The translations under genes were made by a program, and so were the position numbers. The notes under the pieces were generated by a model. That model was not told the origin of the DNA and did no database searches. It was given only the letters and a program-made list of their open reading frames with translations. Shown in pieces: positions 34,915 through 43,488 of a stretch of 64,000 nucleotides of DNA. This stretch comes from Paracoccus aeridis (lineage in GTDB: Bacteria; Pseudomonadota; Alphaproteobacteria; Rhodobacterales; Rhodobacteraceae). The number at the start of each line of letters is the position of its first letter. Within the stretch, counting starts at the first letter, position 1. The stretch spans positions 62,001 to 126,000 of the forward strand of contig NZ_SELD02000035.1 in assembly GCF_004923205.2 (NCBI RefSeq). Direction: 5' to 3'.

Positions 34915-35487
34915 TCAGTCCGCATGCTGGTCCTGCGCGGGATCGTAGGTCTTCGGCGGCTGCGCCGTGTCGACGAGCGTCGAGACGTCGGTGCCCGCCT
35001 CGGTCAGCGCCGCCTCGGCGGCCTGCCGGTCATCGGCGCCAAGCTCGGGCGTGCGCGACAGGATCCAGGCGAAGCCCGGCTCGGGCGAGCGCACGGCGGC
35101 CCAGGGGTAGCTGTCGTCTTCCATCTCGCCCACCGCGACCACGACGTAGTTCACGCCCGCCTCGTCCGGCGCCTGCGGGAACGACACGTCGAAGGTGTTG
35201 AGGTTGCCGCCGACGACCTCGGCCGTGCCCTCGACCGCGGCCGTCTTGCCGTCGTGCATGTCGCAGCGGTTCAGGACGCGCAGCGTCCCGGCATCGACGA
35301 GGTCGTAGCGCGCGGTCGTGCCGCCCTCGCACATGGCCTGAAAAGGTGCGGGAACGCTCGCGATCTCGTACCAGACGCCGGCATAGGCCTGCGGCTCGAT
35401 CTCGTTCTGCGTGACGGTGCCCGCTTCCTGCGCGGCCAGCGGCGCGGCGAGCAGCAGGAGCGCGGGGAGGCTGAGACGCAGTTTCAT
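34915..35487 (-). CDS. Bacterial lipocalin (Blc-like)
   Basis: A 190-residue exported protein. The signal peptide 'MKLRLSLPALLLLAAPLAAQ' has no lipobox Cys, so it is periplasmic rather than a lipoprotein as in E. coli Blc. The lipocalin hallmark is 'YAGVWYEIASVPAPFQ' (GxWYE). The barrel continues to 'WILSRTPELGAD', the expected late strand plus helix. The family binds lipids or other hydrophobic ligands during envelope stress. The start at 35487 is preferred over an upstream Met because it gives the clean signal peptide. It converges on dtd. Confidence 0.9.
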   Translation of the reverse strand: MKLRLSLPALLLLAAPLAAQEAGTVTQNEIEPQAYAGVWYEIASVPAPFQAMCEGGTTARYDLVDAGTLRVLNRCDMHDGKTAAVEGTAEVVGGNLNTFDVSFPQAPDEAGVNYVVVAVGEMEDDSYPWAAVRSPEPGFAWILSRTPELGADDRQAAEAALTEAGTDVSTLVDTAQPPKTYDPAQDQHAD

Positions 35488-35580
35488 GGGTATCGCCCTT
35501 CGTTGATTTGCAGGGGTCAACGGGCAGGCGCCGCAAGGGTTCCTCGGGCCGCCGCCACCGCCATCCGGCCGCCGCCACCG

Positions 35581-36327
35581 TCACCCGGCCACCGTCACCC
35601 TGCGGTGCGCCTTGAGCGCATGCGCGGCGAGCCCCAGCGCGTCGTGCACGATCAGCGCCAGCGCCGCCGTCAGCAACCCTCCCTGCACCACGAACGCGAG
35701 GTTGTTGGCGTTCAGCCCGGCGATGATCACCTCTCCCAGACCCGGCGCGGCGACGGTCGATCCGATCGCGGCCGTCGAGATCGCGATCACGGTCGAGATC
35801 CGCACCCCCTCGACCATCAGCGGCGCGGCGAGCGGCAGCTCCACCCGCCACAGGCGCTGGCGCGGGGTCATGCCCATGCCGTCCGCGGCCAGCATCACCG
35901 CCCGCGGCACGCCCGACAGCCCCGCGAGCGCGTTTTCCAGAACGGGCAGAAGGCCATAGAGGAACAGCGCGATCAGCGTGGGCCAGGCGCCGAAGCCCAC
36001 CACCGGCACCGCCAGCGCCAGCACCGCGACCGGCGGGAAGGTCTGCCCGAAGCCGCCGAGCGCGCGGGCGAGCGGCAGGAACTCCGCCCCGCTCGGGCGC
36101 GTGACGAGGATCGCGAGCGCGGTCGCCAGCAGCGCCGACGGGATGATCGCCGCGACCACCAGCCCCAGGTGCCACAGCGTCAGGTCGGCAAGGCGCGCGC
36201 GGTCGTAGATCACCGGCATCCCGTCCGGCGCAAGCGGACGCAGAAGGGGCGCGAACAGGTCCGGCCACAGCACGAAGGCCGCAACCAGCGTCCAGAGCGC
36301 CAGCCGGACGAATGGCGCGGCCTTCAT
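35581..36327 (-). CDS. yehW: Osmolyte ABC transporter permease (YehW-like)
   Basis: A 248-residue permease of the MetI superfamily with about six hydrophobic segments and the coupling-loop EAA motif around 'AADGMGMTPRQRLWRVELPL'. It resembles the smaller permease of glycine betaine/choline-type importers. The start overlaps the ATPase stop (ATGA, 36324-36327). Last gene of an operon whose order (binding protein, permease, ATPase, permease) is that of E. coli yehZYXW. Confidence 0.88.
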   Translation of the reverse strand: MKAAPFVRLALWTLVAAFVLWPDLFAPLLRPLAPDGMPVIYDRARLADLTLWHLGLVVAAIIPSALLATALAILVTRPSGAEFLPLARALGGFGQTFPPVAVLALAVPVVGFGAWPTLIALFLYGLLPVLENALAGLSGVPRAVMLAADGMGMTPRQRLWRVELPLAAPLMVEGVRISTVIAISTAAIGSTVAAPGLGEVIIAGLNANNLAFVVQGGLLTAALALIVHDALGLAAHALKAHRRVTVAG

Positions 36328-37271
36328 TCCGGGCGGCCCGCGCGGATCAGCGCCTCGCGCGTGACGATGCCGGGGTCGCCGTCCGGGTTCGCGATGCGGA
36401 CGCGGTCGCGGCCGGTCCAGATCATCTCGGACAATGCCTCGGCCATCGTCGCGTGGCCCGGCAGCACCGGCCCGTCCGCAGCCCCCTCCGCAGCCCCGTC
36501 CGGCCGCGCGACATCCGCCGCGGGTTTCAGCGACAGATAGCGGAAGGCGCGGTCGCCCTCGCCCAGAAGCTCGGCCACGAACGGGGTCGCGGGCTTCGCG
36601 ATGATGTCGGCGGGGGGCGCGAACTGCTCGATCCGACCTGCGCGCATGACGGCGATGCGGTCGGCCAGGCGGATCGCCTCGGCCATGTCGTGGGTGACGA
36701 GGATCACGGTCGTCCCCAGCCGCCGCTGCACGCGGTGCAGGTCGGCCTGCGCCTGCGCGCGGATGACCGGGTCCAGGGCGCCGAAGGGCTCGTCCATCAG
36801 CAGAAGCTCGGGCCGGGCGGCCAGGGCGCGCGCGACGCCCACCCGCTGCGCCTGCCCGCCCGACAGCTCGTGCGGGAAGCGCGGGCCGATCACGTCGGGG
36901 TCGAGCTGCAGCATCTCCATCAGCTCGCGCACGCGGCTTCGCACGTCCGCGCGGCGCCACCCCAGCAGGACCGGCACGGTCCCGATGTTGCGCGCGGCGG
37001 TCCAGTGGGGGAACAGGCCGTGATCCTGGATCACGTAGCCGATCTTGCGCCGAAGCTCGGGCGCCGCGATGACGGCGGTGTACGCCCCGTCGATCAGGAC
37101 TTGGCCCGAGGTCGGCTCCACCAGGCGGTTCACCATCCGCAGAAGCGTGGACTTGCCCGAACCGGAGGTGCCCACCACCGCCGTCAGCGTTCCGCGTTCC
37201 AGCGTCAGCGTCACGTCGTCCACGACCGCGACGCCGTCATAGACCTTGGACACGGACCGAAGCTCGATCAT
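36324..37271 (-). CDS. yehX: Osmolyte ABC transporter ATP-binding protein (YehX-like)
   Basis: A 315-residue ATPase with Walker A 'GTSGSGKST', signature 'ELSGGQAQRVGVARAL', Walker B 'LLLMDEPFGALDP' and the H-loop 'ILVTHDMAEAI'. The C-terminal 75 residues beyond the ABC core look like a partial CBS-type regulatory region, as in other ProV/OpuCA-like subunits that sense ionic strength; only one weak repeat is visible. The start overlaps the larger permease gene (37268-37271). Confidence 0.9.
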   Translation of the reverse strand: MIELRSVSKVYDGVAVVDDVTLTLERGTLTAVVGTSGSGKSTLLRMVNRLVEPTSGQVLIDGAYTAVIAAPELRRKIGYVIQDHGLFPHWTAARNIGTVPVLLGWRRADVRSRVRELMEMLQLDPDVIGPRFPHELSGGQAQRVGVARALAARPELLLMDEPFGALDPVIRAQAQADLHRVQRRLGTTVILVTHDMAEAIRLADRIAVMRAGRIEQFAPPADIIAKPATPFVAELLGEGDRAFRYLSLKPAADVARPDGAAEGAADGPVLPGHATMAEALSEMIWTGRDRVRIANPDGDPGIVTREALIRAGRPE

Positions 37272-38413
37272 CGCGCGCCCCCCGGCAGCATGCCGATCAG
37301 CGCGTCCATCACGGCCGACGTGGCGGAGGCCAGCGCCACGGTCGGCAGCGCACCCAGCAGGATGAGGTCGGTCGCGGTCTGGCCGATCCCCTGGAAGACG
37401 AAGGTGCCGAAGCCCCCCGCCCCGATCAGCGCGCCAACCGTCGCCATGCCGATGTTCTGCACCAGCACGATCCGGGCCGCCGTGATGATGACCGGCAGCG
37501 CCAGCGGCACGTCCACATGGAACAGGCGCTGGCGCCGGGTCAGGCCCATGCCGTCGGCGGCCTCCGTCACGCTGCGGGGGACGCCGGTGATCCCCGCGAC
37601 GGTGTTGGCGACGATCGGCAGCAGCGAATACAGGAACAGCGCGACGAAGGCGGGCGCCGCGCCGATCCCCCGGATCCCCAGCGCGTGGGCTGCGGGCAGG
37701 TTCGCGGCCAGCCACCCCAAGGGCACGATCAGCATTCCGAAAAGCGCCATCGACGGGATCGTCTGCAGCATCGTCAGCAGCCCCAGGACGGAGCCCCGCG
37801 CGCCCGCCCGGCGGGTCAGCGCGATGCCGAGCGGCACCCCCGCCAGCATCGCCGCGGCGAACGACCCGAAGGCGAGCCACAGGTGGCTGGCCCCCTCGCG
37901 CCAGAACGCCGCGCTGCGGTTGCGGTATTCCTGCATGACCGACAGCTGCGACAGCGCACCCGAGGACAGAAGCAGCGCCCCTGCCGCGACCGCGAACCCG
38001 ACCAGCGCCAGCCGCAGCGCGGGCCGGGGGCGCATGCGGGCGAGCGCGTCGATCAGCAGCAGCGCCGCCGCGACCAGCGCGACCCAGAACCCCGCGCCGG
38101 GCGAGACCCGCGCCTGCGTCGGAACCCCGGCCATGAGACTGGATGCGCCCCACCCCGCCGCAAGAACGATGCCGAGGATCAGCGCCGCCGCGATCGCAGC
38201 GCCCCACGCGGGCCTGCGCGCGAACGCAAGCGCGGCGATGCCCCCCGCCAGCGCGGCGACGGCCAGCGCGGCCGGTCCGGCGCCCAGCGTCTCGACCAGG
38301 CTGCGCGGTTCGCCCTGCGCGATCCGGTTGGCGCGGAAGACGGCGAACGGCAGCAGCGGCGACAGCGCCAGCGGCAGAAACAGCAGGCGGATCCCGCCGC
38401 GCATGGGGCTCAT
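37268..38413 (-). CDS. yehY: Osmolyte ABC transporter permease with extra N-terminal helices (YehY-like)
   Basis: A 381-residue permease. Four or five additional hydrophobic segments precede the MetI core, as in E. coli YehY. The EAA loop is at 'EAADGMGLTRRQRLFHVDVP'. The 'GALIGAGGFGTFVFQGIGQ' segment near the C-terminus is typical of betaine-family permeases. It follows the binding-protein gene by 7 bases. Confidence 0.88.
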   Translation of the reverse strand: MSPMRGGIRLLFLPLALSPLLPFAVFRANRIAQGEPRSLVETLGAGPAALAVAALAGGIAALAFARRPAWGAAIAAALILGIVLAAGWGASSLMAGVPTQARVSPGAGFWVALVAAALLLIDALARMRPRPALRLALVGFAVAAGALLLSSGALSQLSVMQEYRNRSAAFWREGASHLWLAFGSFAAAMLAGVPLGIALTRRAGARGSVLGLLTMLQTIPSMALFGMLIVPLGWLAANLPAAHALGIRGIGAAPAFVALFLYSLLPIVANTVAGITGVPRSVTEAADGMGLTRRQRLFHVDVPLALPVIITAARIVLVQNIGMATVGALIGAGGFGTFVFQGIGQTATDLILLGALPTVALASATSAVMDALIGMLPGGAR

Positions 38414-38420
38414 CAGCAGG

Positions 38421-39326
38421 TCACTTGAGCAGCCCGTTCGCGGTCAGGTATTCCTGCGCGACGTCGGCCGCGGGCAGACCGTCGACCTGCACCTTGCCGT
38501 TGAGCTCCTGCAGCGTTTCCAGTGTGAGGCTTTCGAAAACGGGCTTCAGCAGCTCCTCGATCTGGGGGTGCTCGGCCAGCGTCTCGGCGCGGATCACGGG
38601 CGCGGGCTGGTAGACCGGCTGCACGTTCTTGTCGTCTTCCAGCACGACGAGGTTCGACACCGCGATCTGCCCGTCGGTGCCGTAGACCATGGCGGCGTTC
38701 GCGCCGCTGGTCTGGTTGCTCGCGGCCTGGATCGTGGCGGCGGTATCGCCGCCCGACAGGACGATCAGCTGTTCGGGGGACAGCGTGAAGCCGTAGGCCG
38801 CCTGGAACGCCGGCAGCGCGGGGGCGGAGTTCACGAACTCGGACGAGGCCGCCAGCTTGACGTTGCCGCCGCCCGCGACCCATTGCCCGAACTGCGAGAA
38901 GGTCGTGACGCCCGCAGGCTCTGCCACGTCGCGGCGCACGGCCACGCCCCAGGTGTTGTTGGCGGGGGCGGGCGTCAGCCAGACGAGGTCGTTTTGCTCT
39001 GCGTCGAGCTTCTTCGCCTCGGCGTAGGCATCGGCGGCGTTTCTCCATATCGGCTCCTCGGCGCGGTTGAAGAAATAAGCGGCGTTGCCGGTGTATTCGG
39101 GATAGATGTCGATCTCGCCCGCGACCAGCGCCTGCCGCACCACCGGGGTGGCGCCCAGCTGCACGCGGTTCTCGGTCTCGATCCCGGCATGATCGAGCAC
39201 GGCGAGGATCAGGTTGCCCAGCACGCCCCCCTCGGTGTCGATCTTGGACGAAACGACCACCTGGGCCGAGGCTGCGCCTGCGAAAGATGCCGTGACGGCC
39301 GCCGAGAGCATGAGGGTTCGGAACAC
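38421..39326 (-). CDS. osmF: Osmolyte ABC transporter periplasmic binding protein (OsmF/YehZ-like)
   Basis: A 301-residue exported protein of the OpuAC type 2 periplasmic-binding family. The signal peptide ends at 'AGAASAQ'. Typical segments are 'VVVSSKIDTEGGVLGN' and 'EIDIYPEYTGNAAYFF', which hold aromatic residues for quaternary-ammonium ligands. The start is the GTG at 39326, eight bases after AAGGAGA; an ATG eight codons upstream lacks this. E. coli OsmF has low affinity for glycine betaine, so the true ligand here is open. First gene of the four-gene importer operon. Confidence 0.88.
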   Translation of the reverse strand: MFRTLMLSAAVTASFAGAASAQVVVSSKIDTEGGVLGNLILAVLDHAGIETENRVQLGATPVVRQALVAGEIDIYPEYTGNAAYFFNRAEEPIWRNAADAYAEAKKLDAEQNDLVWLTPAPANNTWGVAVRRDVAEPAGVTTFSQFGQWVAGGGNVKLAASSEFVNSAPALPAFQAAYGFTLSPEQLIVLSGGDTAATIQAASNQTSGANAAMVYGTDGQIAVSNLVVLEDDKNVQPVYQPAPVIRAETLAEHPQIEELLKPVFESLTLETLQELNGKVQVDGLPAADVAQEYLTANGLLK

Positions 39327-39450
39327 GGGGCGATCTCCTTCAGGGTGCATCAGGGTGGCGGCTTGCGTGCCGGACTACGTGAACGCGCGGCGCGGCCGAA
39401 GGTTCACGATTTCGCGCGCGGGTTCCAACCGGACCCCGCCGGAACGCACG

Positions 39451-39475
39451 AAGGCCCCGGCGATGCCGGGGCCTT
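39451..39475. terminator. Perfect 11-bp hairpin after the BON-domain gene
   Basis: AAGGCCCCGGC (39451-39461) pairs with GCCGGGGCCTT (39465-39475) around the loop GAT. On the minus strand it lies 26 bases after the stop of the BON-domain gene and separates it from osmF. There is no T run, but the stem is very strong and ends in TT on both strands. Confidence 0.6.
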
Positions 39476-39500
39476 CTGCTTGATTGCTACGGCATGCGCG

Positions 39501-40793
39501 TCAGCGGCTGCCCTTGCCGGACGAGCCCGACGAGGTGTCGGTGGTGCTGCTCGACCCGCTGGACCCGGTCGAATCGGCGCCGGCGCTGCTGCCGCTGGCA
39601 CCCGAGCCGCTGCCCGTGGCTCCCAAGCTGCTGCCCGTGGCCGAGCTGCTGCCCGAACCCGAGGACATGCCCGAAGACCCGGACGACATTCCCGACGATC
39701 CCGACGACGAGACGCGCAGATTGTTCTGCACATGTGTCACGCCGCTGACGCTTTCTGCGCAGTCTTCCGCGCGGCGCTTGTCCTCGCGGCGCTCGACCGT
39801 GCCGCTCAGCGTCACCTCGCCGCCTGACACGCTCACCTCGATGTTCGAGGCGTCAACGGACGGATCGTCGCTCAGCCGGTCCGACACGTCCTCGCGGACG
39901 CGGTCGTCCGAACGGGAATAGCCCTTCGGGCCCTTGCCGCTGTGGTGCGTCTTGGTCCAGCCGTCGCTGGAGCGTTCGCCCTGGGACATGCCGCCGGCGT
40001 AGCCGCTCATCCCGCCCATGGAACGCGATCCCACGCCCTGGCTGTAGCCCTGGCCGTAGTCCTGCGAGCCGCCGGACATCATCCCGTCGTCCCAGGACGA
40101 CCATGCGGACGAGCCGCCGCCCATGCCGCCACTCATTCCGCCGCCCATGCCGCGACCGCCCGAGCCCATGCCGCCGGATCCGTAGGAGCCGTAGCCACCA
40201 CGGGACATGCCCCCATACTGGCGGCCGTACTGGCCGCCACCGGACTGCCCGCCGCCATAGCCGCCGCCGGACATTCCCCCGGACTGGCCGTAATCATCCC
40301 ACGACCGGCCGAAATCCGAAGCGGAAGACCGGCCCGAGCCGTAGTCGTCGTCCCAACCGCGCCCCTGCGAGCCGCGCATCGACCGGCCACCGGCGCCGCC
40401 GCCATAGTCGCCGCCGTAGCTGCCACCATAGCCGCCAGAGCCGTAGGTGCCGCCGCCGTAATTGGCGCCGCCGTAGCCCGTGCCGTAGTTGCCGCGCGCG
40501 CCGCCGCCGTAGCTGCCGCTGCCCGAATAATTGCGGCCATAGTCGTCGCCGCCGTAGCTGCTGCCGCCATAGCCGCCGCCGCGGCCGTAGTCGCCGGAAC
40601 CGCCGCCATAACTGCCGCGGCCACCGCCGTAGTCACGGTCGCTGCCCGATCCACCGGAATAGTCGTTCTGCCCGCGCGAGGCATAGCGATCCTCGCGCCA
40701 GTCGTCGCGGTCGACGAAGCCCGGCCGGTTGCCGCGCCGGTCCCAGTCGGACCCGCCACCACGCCGGTTGTTCGAATTCCAATCGTCTTGCAT
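39501..40793 (-). CDS. BON-domain protein with a long Gly/Tyr/Ser-rich disordered N-terminus
   Basis: A 430-residue protein without signal peptide. Residues about 35-275 are low-complexity, built of repeated GGYGG, SYGG, DYG and later GGMSGG units with scattered Arg and Asp. Then comes 'HSGKGPKGYSRSDDRVREDV', a known lead-in, and one BON domain (about residues 295-365, 'NIEVSVSGGEVTLSGTVERR'). The tail is again low-complexity, nearly pure Gly/Ser. BON domains bind phospholipid or other envelope ligands; proteins with this lead-in are widespread in proteobacteria and often stress-linked. The Tyr/Gly composition resembles prion-like domains that undergo phase separation. The reading frame is supported by the intact BON domain. 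Function unproven. Confidence 0.87.
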   Translation of the reverse strand: MQDDWNSNNRRGGGSDWDRRGNRPGFVDRDDWREDRYASRGQNDYSGGSGSDRDYGGGRGSYGGGSGDYGRGGGYGGSSYGGDDYGRNYSGSGSYGGGARGNYGTGYGGANYGGGTYGSGGYGGSYGGDYGGGAGGRSMRGSQGRGWDDDYGSGRSSASDFGRSWDDYGQSGGMSGGGYGGGQSGGGQYGRQYGGMSRGGYGSYGSGGMGSGGRGMGGGMSGGMGGGSSAWSSWDDGMMSGGSQDYGQGYSQGVGSRSMGGMSGYAGGMSQGERSSDGWTKTHHSGKGPKGYSRSDDRVREDVSDRLSDDPSVDASNIEVSVSGGEVTLSGTVERREDKRRAEDCAESVSGVTHVQNNLRVSSSGSSGMSSGSSGMSSGSGSSSATGSSLGATGSGSGASGSSAGADSTGSSGSSSTTDTSSGSSGKGSR

Positions 40794-41236
40794 CTGTTGT
40801 CGCTCCCGATTGATCGCTTCTGCGAACGTTCTGCGATACCGGCGCGGATAAGAGGGCCGTCGCCGATGCGGTCGGTGCCGTGAGGGCGTTCAGCCTTCAG
40901 CCGCGCCGATGGTTCCAGAACGCAGAACTCGCCCGCTGGATGCTTAACATATGATGATGGTCGCTGCGGGAACGATCCCACCGGGCGGCTGCAGCACGGA
41001 TGTCTGCGACCTTGACTTTCCCTTGCCGCCCCTCCACATGGGTCGGGTCGAAGCCTGCTGCCGCGTGAGCAGCCGCAGTCCGTTGCGAAGGGCCCGGCAC
41101 CATCTCAGGTTCCCATGTCACGCAAGGGCTGCCGGCGGGTTTCGTATCTGACCCGCACCCTTACGTTCGCCGCGCCCCGTTGTCCGGGCGCGCGGTCCCG
41201 CGCCGCCCGATACGGGGGTCCGCGCCAGGAAAAGAC
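40794..41236. other. 443-base divergent spacer between the BON-domain and DEAD-box genes
   Basis: No gene is supported here. It must hold promoters for both flanking genes. An AT-rich patch near 40944-40958 (CTTAACATATGATG) is the likeliest promoter zone. A small stem GCGGGT/ACCCGC (41135-41140 and 41151-41156) and other GC-rich inverted segments lie in what would be a long leader of the helicase message, which could suit cold or growth-dependent control as for other DEAD-box genes (inference). Confidence 0.5.
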
Positions 41237-42715
41237 ATGACTGACAATATCAACGGGGCGCGTCCGCCCCGCGTCACCAACGCTGGCAACCGTTCGGGCG
41301 GCCCCCGCCGCGGCGAGTCCAGCGGCAACGCCGGTCCCCGGCCCGATCGCGGACCTCGCCCCGACGGCGCGCCCAAGACCCGGTCCGAAGGCTTCAGCGC
41401 CCGACGCGGCCCCGGCCGCGCCAAGAAGGAACGGGCCGAGGCCGAGCCCTTCATCCGCCGCGCCATTCCCGACATGGATACGCCCTTCACCCGCATGGGC
41501 ATCGACCCGCGCGTGGCCGTCAACCTGCCCGACCTCGGCCTGACCGAGCCGACCCCGATCCAGGCGCAGGCCATCCCCGCCCTGATCGACGGGCGCGACG
41601 TCATGGGCCTTGCCCAGACCGGCACCGGCAAGACGGCGGCCTTCAGCCTGCCGATGCTGACCCGCCTTCTGGCCGAGGGCCGGCGCCCCGAACCCGGCAC
41701 CTGCCGGGCGCTGATCCTTGCGCCGACGCGCGAACTCGCGACCCAGATCGCCCAGAACGTCGAGGGCTTCGCCCAGGGCACCGGCATCCGGGCCTTCCGC
41801 GTGGTGGGCGGCGCCTCGATCAACGTGCAGATCGACCGGCTCGCCCGCGGGGTCGACGTGCTGATCGCGACGCCGGGCCGCCTGATCGACCTGATCGAGC
41901 GGCGGGCGATCCGCTTCGACCAGACCCGCTACCTGGTGCTGGACGAGGCCGACCAGATGCTCGACATCGGCTTCATCCACGCGCTGCGCCGCATCGCGCG
42001 GCTGCTACCGGCGGAACGCACGACGATGCTGTTCTCGGCCACCATGCCGAAGCTGATGGAGGAGCTTGCCGAGAGCTACCTGACCGATCCGGTCCGCGTG
42101 GCGGTGAACCCGCCCGGCAAGGCTGCCGAGAAGATCGCGCAGGGCGTCCACTTCGTGAACCAGGGCGACAAGGCGACGCTGCTGGCGGACTATCTCGCCA
42201 GGCACCCGGGAGAACTGGCCATCGTCTTCGGGCGCACCAAGCACGGGTCGGAAAAGCTGGCGGTGCTGCTGGACAAGTGGGGCCACAAGGTCGCCGCGAT
42301 CCACGGCAACAAGAGCCAGGGCCAGCGTGAGCGGGCGCTCGCCTCGTTCCGCGCCGGCGACACGCATGTGCTGGTCGCGACGGATGTCGCGGCACGCGGG
42401 CTCGACATCCCGGAAGTCGCGCATGTCTACAACTTCGACCTGCCGAACGTGCCGGAAAACTATGTCCACCGCATCGGCCGCACCGCGCGCGCCGGCCGCG
42501 ATGGCCGCGCGGTCGCGTTCTGCGCCCCGGCCGAGGTGGGCGAGCTGCGCGCGATCGAGAAGGCGATGAAGTCCCCGATCCCCGTGATCGGGGGCGAGGC
42601 GCCGACCGGGCCCGTCCCCGCCGCGCGCAAGTTCGGCGCCAAGCCCGAGGGCGACGCCCGCAAGCGCCCCGCCCGCCGCCCCTCGCGCGCGCCGCGGTCC
42701 GCGAGCCGCGGCTGA
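41237..42715 (+). CDS. DEAD-box RNA helicase (RhlE type)
   Basis: A 492-residue helicase. After a basic, disordered N-terminus of about 75 residues, the core shows the Q motif ('LTEPTPIQAQAIPALI'), motif I 'AQTGTGKTA', Ia 'APTRELA', II 'VLDEAD', III 'FSATMP', V 'TDVAARGLDIP' and VI 'HRIGRTARAGR'. The C-terminus is short and basic ('KRPARRPSRAPRSASRG'), typical for RhlE-like proteins in RNA decay or ribosome assembly. The start at 41237 follows AGGAAAA; a frame extension to 41180 is unlikely. A strong hairpin follows the stop. Confidence 0.95.
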   Translation: MTDNINGARPPRVTNAGNRSGGPRRGESSGNAGPRPDRGPRPDGAPKTRSEGFSARRGPGRAKKERAEAEPFIRRAIPDMDTPFTRMGIDPRVAVNLPDLGLTEPTPIQAQAIPALIDGRDVMGLAQTGTGKTAAFSLPMLTRLLAEGRRPEPGTCRALILAPTRELATQIAQNVEGFAQGTGIRAFRVVGGASINVQIDRLARGVDVLIATPGRLIDLIERRAIRFDQTRYLVLDEADQMLDIGFIHALRRIARLLPAERTTMLFSATMPKLMEELAESYLTDPVRVAVNPPGKAAEKIAQGVHFVNQGDKATLLADYLARHPGELAIVFGRTKHGSEKLAVLLDKWGHKVAAIHGNKSQGQRERALASFRAGDTHVLVATDVAARGLDIPEVAHVYNFDLPNVPENYVHRIGRTARAGRDGRAVAFCAPAEVGELRAIEKAMKSPIPVIGGEAPTGPVPAARKFGAKPEGDARKRPARRPSRAPRSASRG

Positions 42716-42729
42716 TCGGAAGACCCATC

Positions 42730-42753
42730 AGGGGCCGCGTTCGCGCGGCCCCT
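42730..42753 (+). terminator. Hairpin terminator after the helicase
   Basis: AGGGGCCGCG (42730-42739) and CGCGGCCCCT (42744-42753) form a perfect ten-pair stem with a TTCG tetraloop, 15 bases after the helicase stop. The following bases are TCCCG, so there is only a weak pyrimidine tail. Confidence 0.7.
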
Positions 42754-42807
42754 TCCCGTCCCGGCAGCAGGCTTGCCAGCCGCGGCCCGCCCGCGCTAAC
42801 CCGCGCC

Positions 42808-43380
42808 ATGGCCAAGCTGTATTTCCACTACTCCACCATGAACGCGGGCAAGAGCACGCTCTTGCTGCAGGCCTCGCACAACTACCGCGAACGGGGCATG
42901 GCGACGCTGCTGCTGACGGCGGCGGTCGACACCCGCGCGGGTCCGGGCCGGATCGGCAGCCGCATCGGCATCGCCGCCGACGCGACCTCGTTCTGGCCCG
43001 ACACCGACCTGTTCGCGCTGATCGAGGCCGAGGGCCGCGGCTGCGCCTGCATCTTCGTGGACGAGGCGCAGTTCCTCACCCCCGCGCAGGTCTGGCAGCT
43101 GGCCCGCGTGGCCGACGACCTGCGGATCCCGGTCATGGCCTACGGGCTGAGGGTGGACTTCAGGGGGCAGCTCTTCCCCGGCTCGGCCGAGCTACTGGCG
43201 CTCGCCGACGATCTGCGCGAGGTGCGCACCATCTGCCATTGCGGGCGCAAGGCCACCATGGTCGTCCGCCGCGGCGAATGCGGGCGCGTCATCCGCGAAG
43301 GCGCGCAGATCCAGATCGGCGGGAACGAGACCTACGATTCCCTTTGCCGCCGGCACTGGCGCGAAGCGATGGGGATGTGA
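42808..43380 (+). CDS. tdk: Thymidine kinase (type II)
   Basis: A 190-residue enzyme of thymidine salvage. The P-loop is 'YSTMNAGKST', the DExQ-like motif 'FVDEAQFL' provides the catalytic Glu, and the zinc site is formed by 'ICHCGRKATMV' with the later Cys/His of 'SLCRRHW'. The lasso loop near 'GGNETYDS' binds thymidine. It works as a tetramer in the cytosol. Single gene downstream of the helicase terminator. Confidence 0.94.
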   Translation: MAKLYFHYSTMNAGKSTLLLQASHNYRERGMATLLLTAAVDTRAGPGRIGSRIGIAADATSFWPDTDLFALIEAEGRGCACIFVDEAQFLTPAQVWQLARVADDLRIPVMAYGLRVDFRGQLFPGSAELLALADDLREVRTICHCGRKATMVVRRGECGRVIREGAQIQIGGNETYDSLCRRHWREAMGM

Positions 43381-43488
43381 GGATCGGTTCAGGAAATCTT
43401 CACGACCGGCATGCGACAACTCGCCCGTCGATTGCGACCAGGGCCGGGCTGCGTTAACCCTGACCACAAACTGGCAAAGGACATCACC

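Noticed and set aside
36312..39827. A 1,171-codon open frame on the plus strand opposite the osmolyte transporter operon
   Set aside because: It is antisense to four well-defined genes with overlaps and motifs. Its translation is Arg/His/Gln-rich without domains, as expected from a GC-rich complementary frame.
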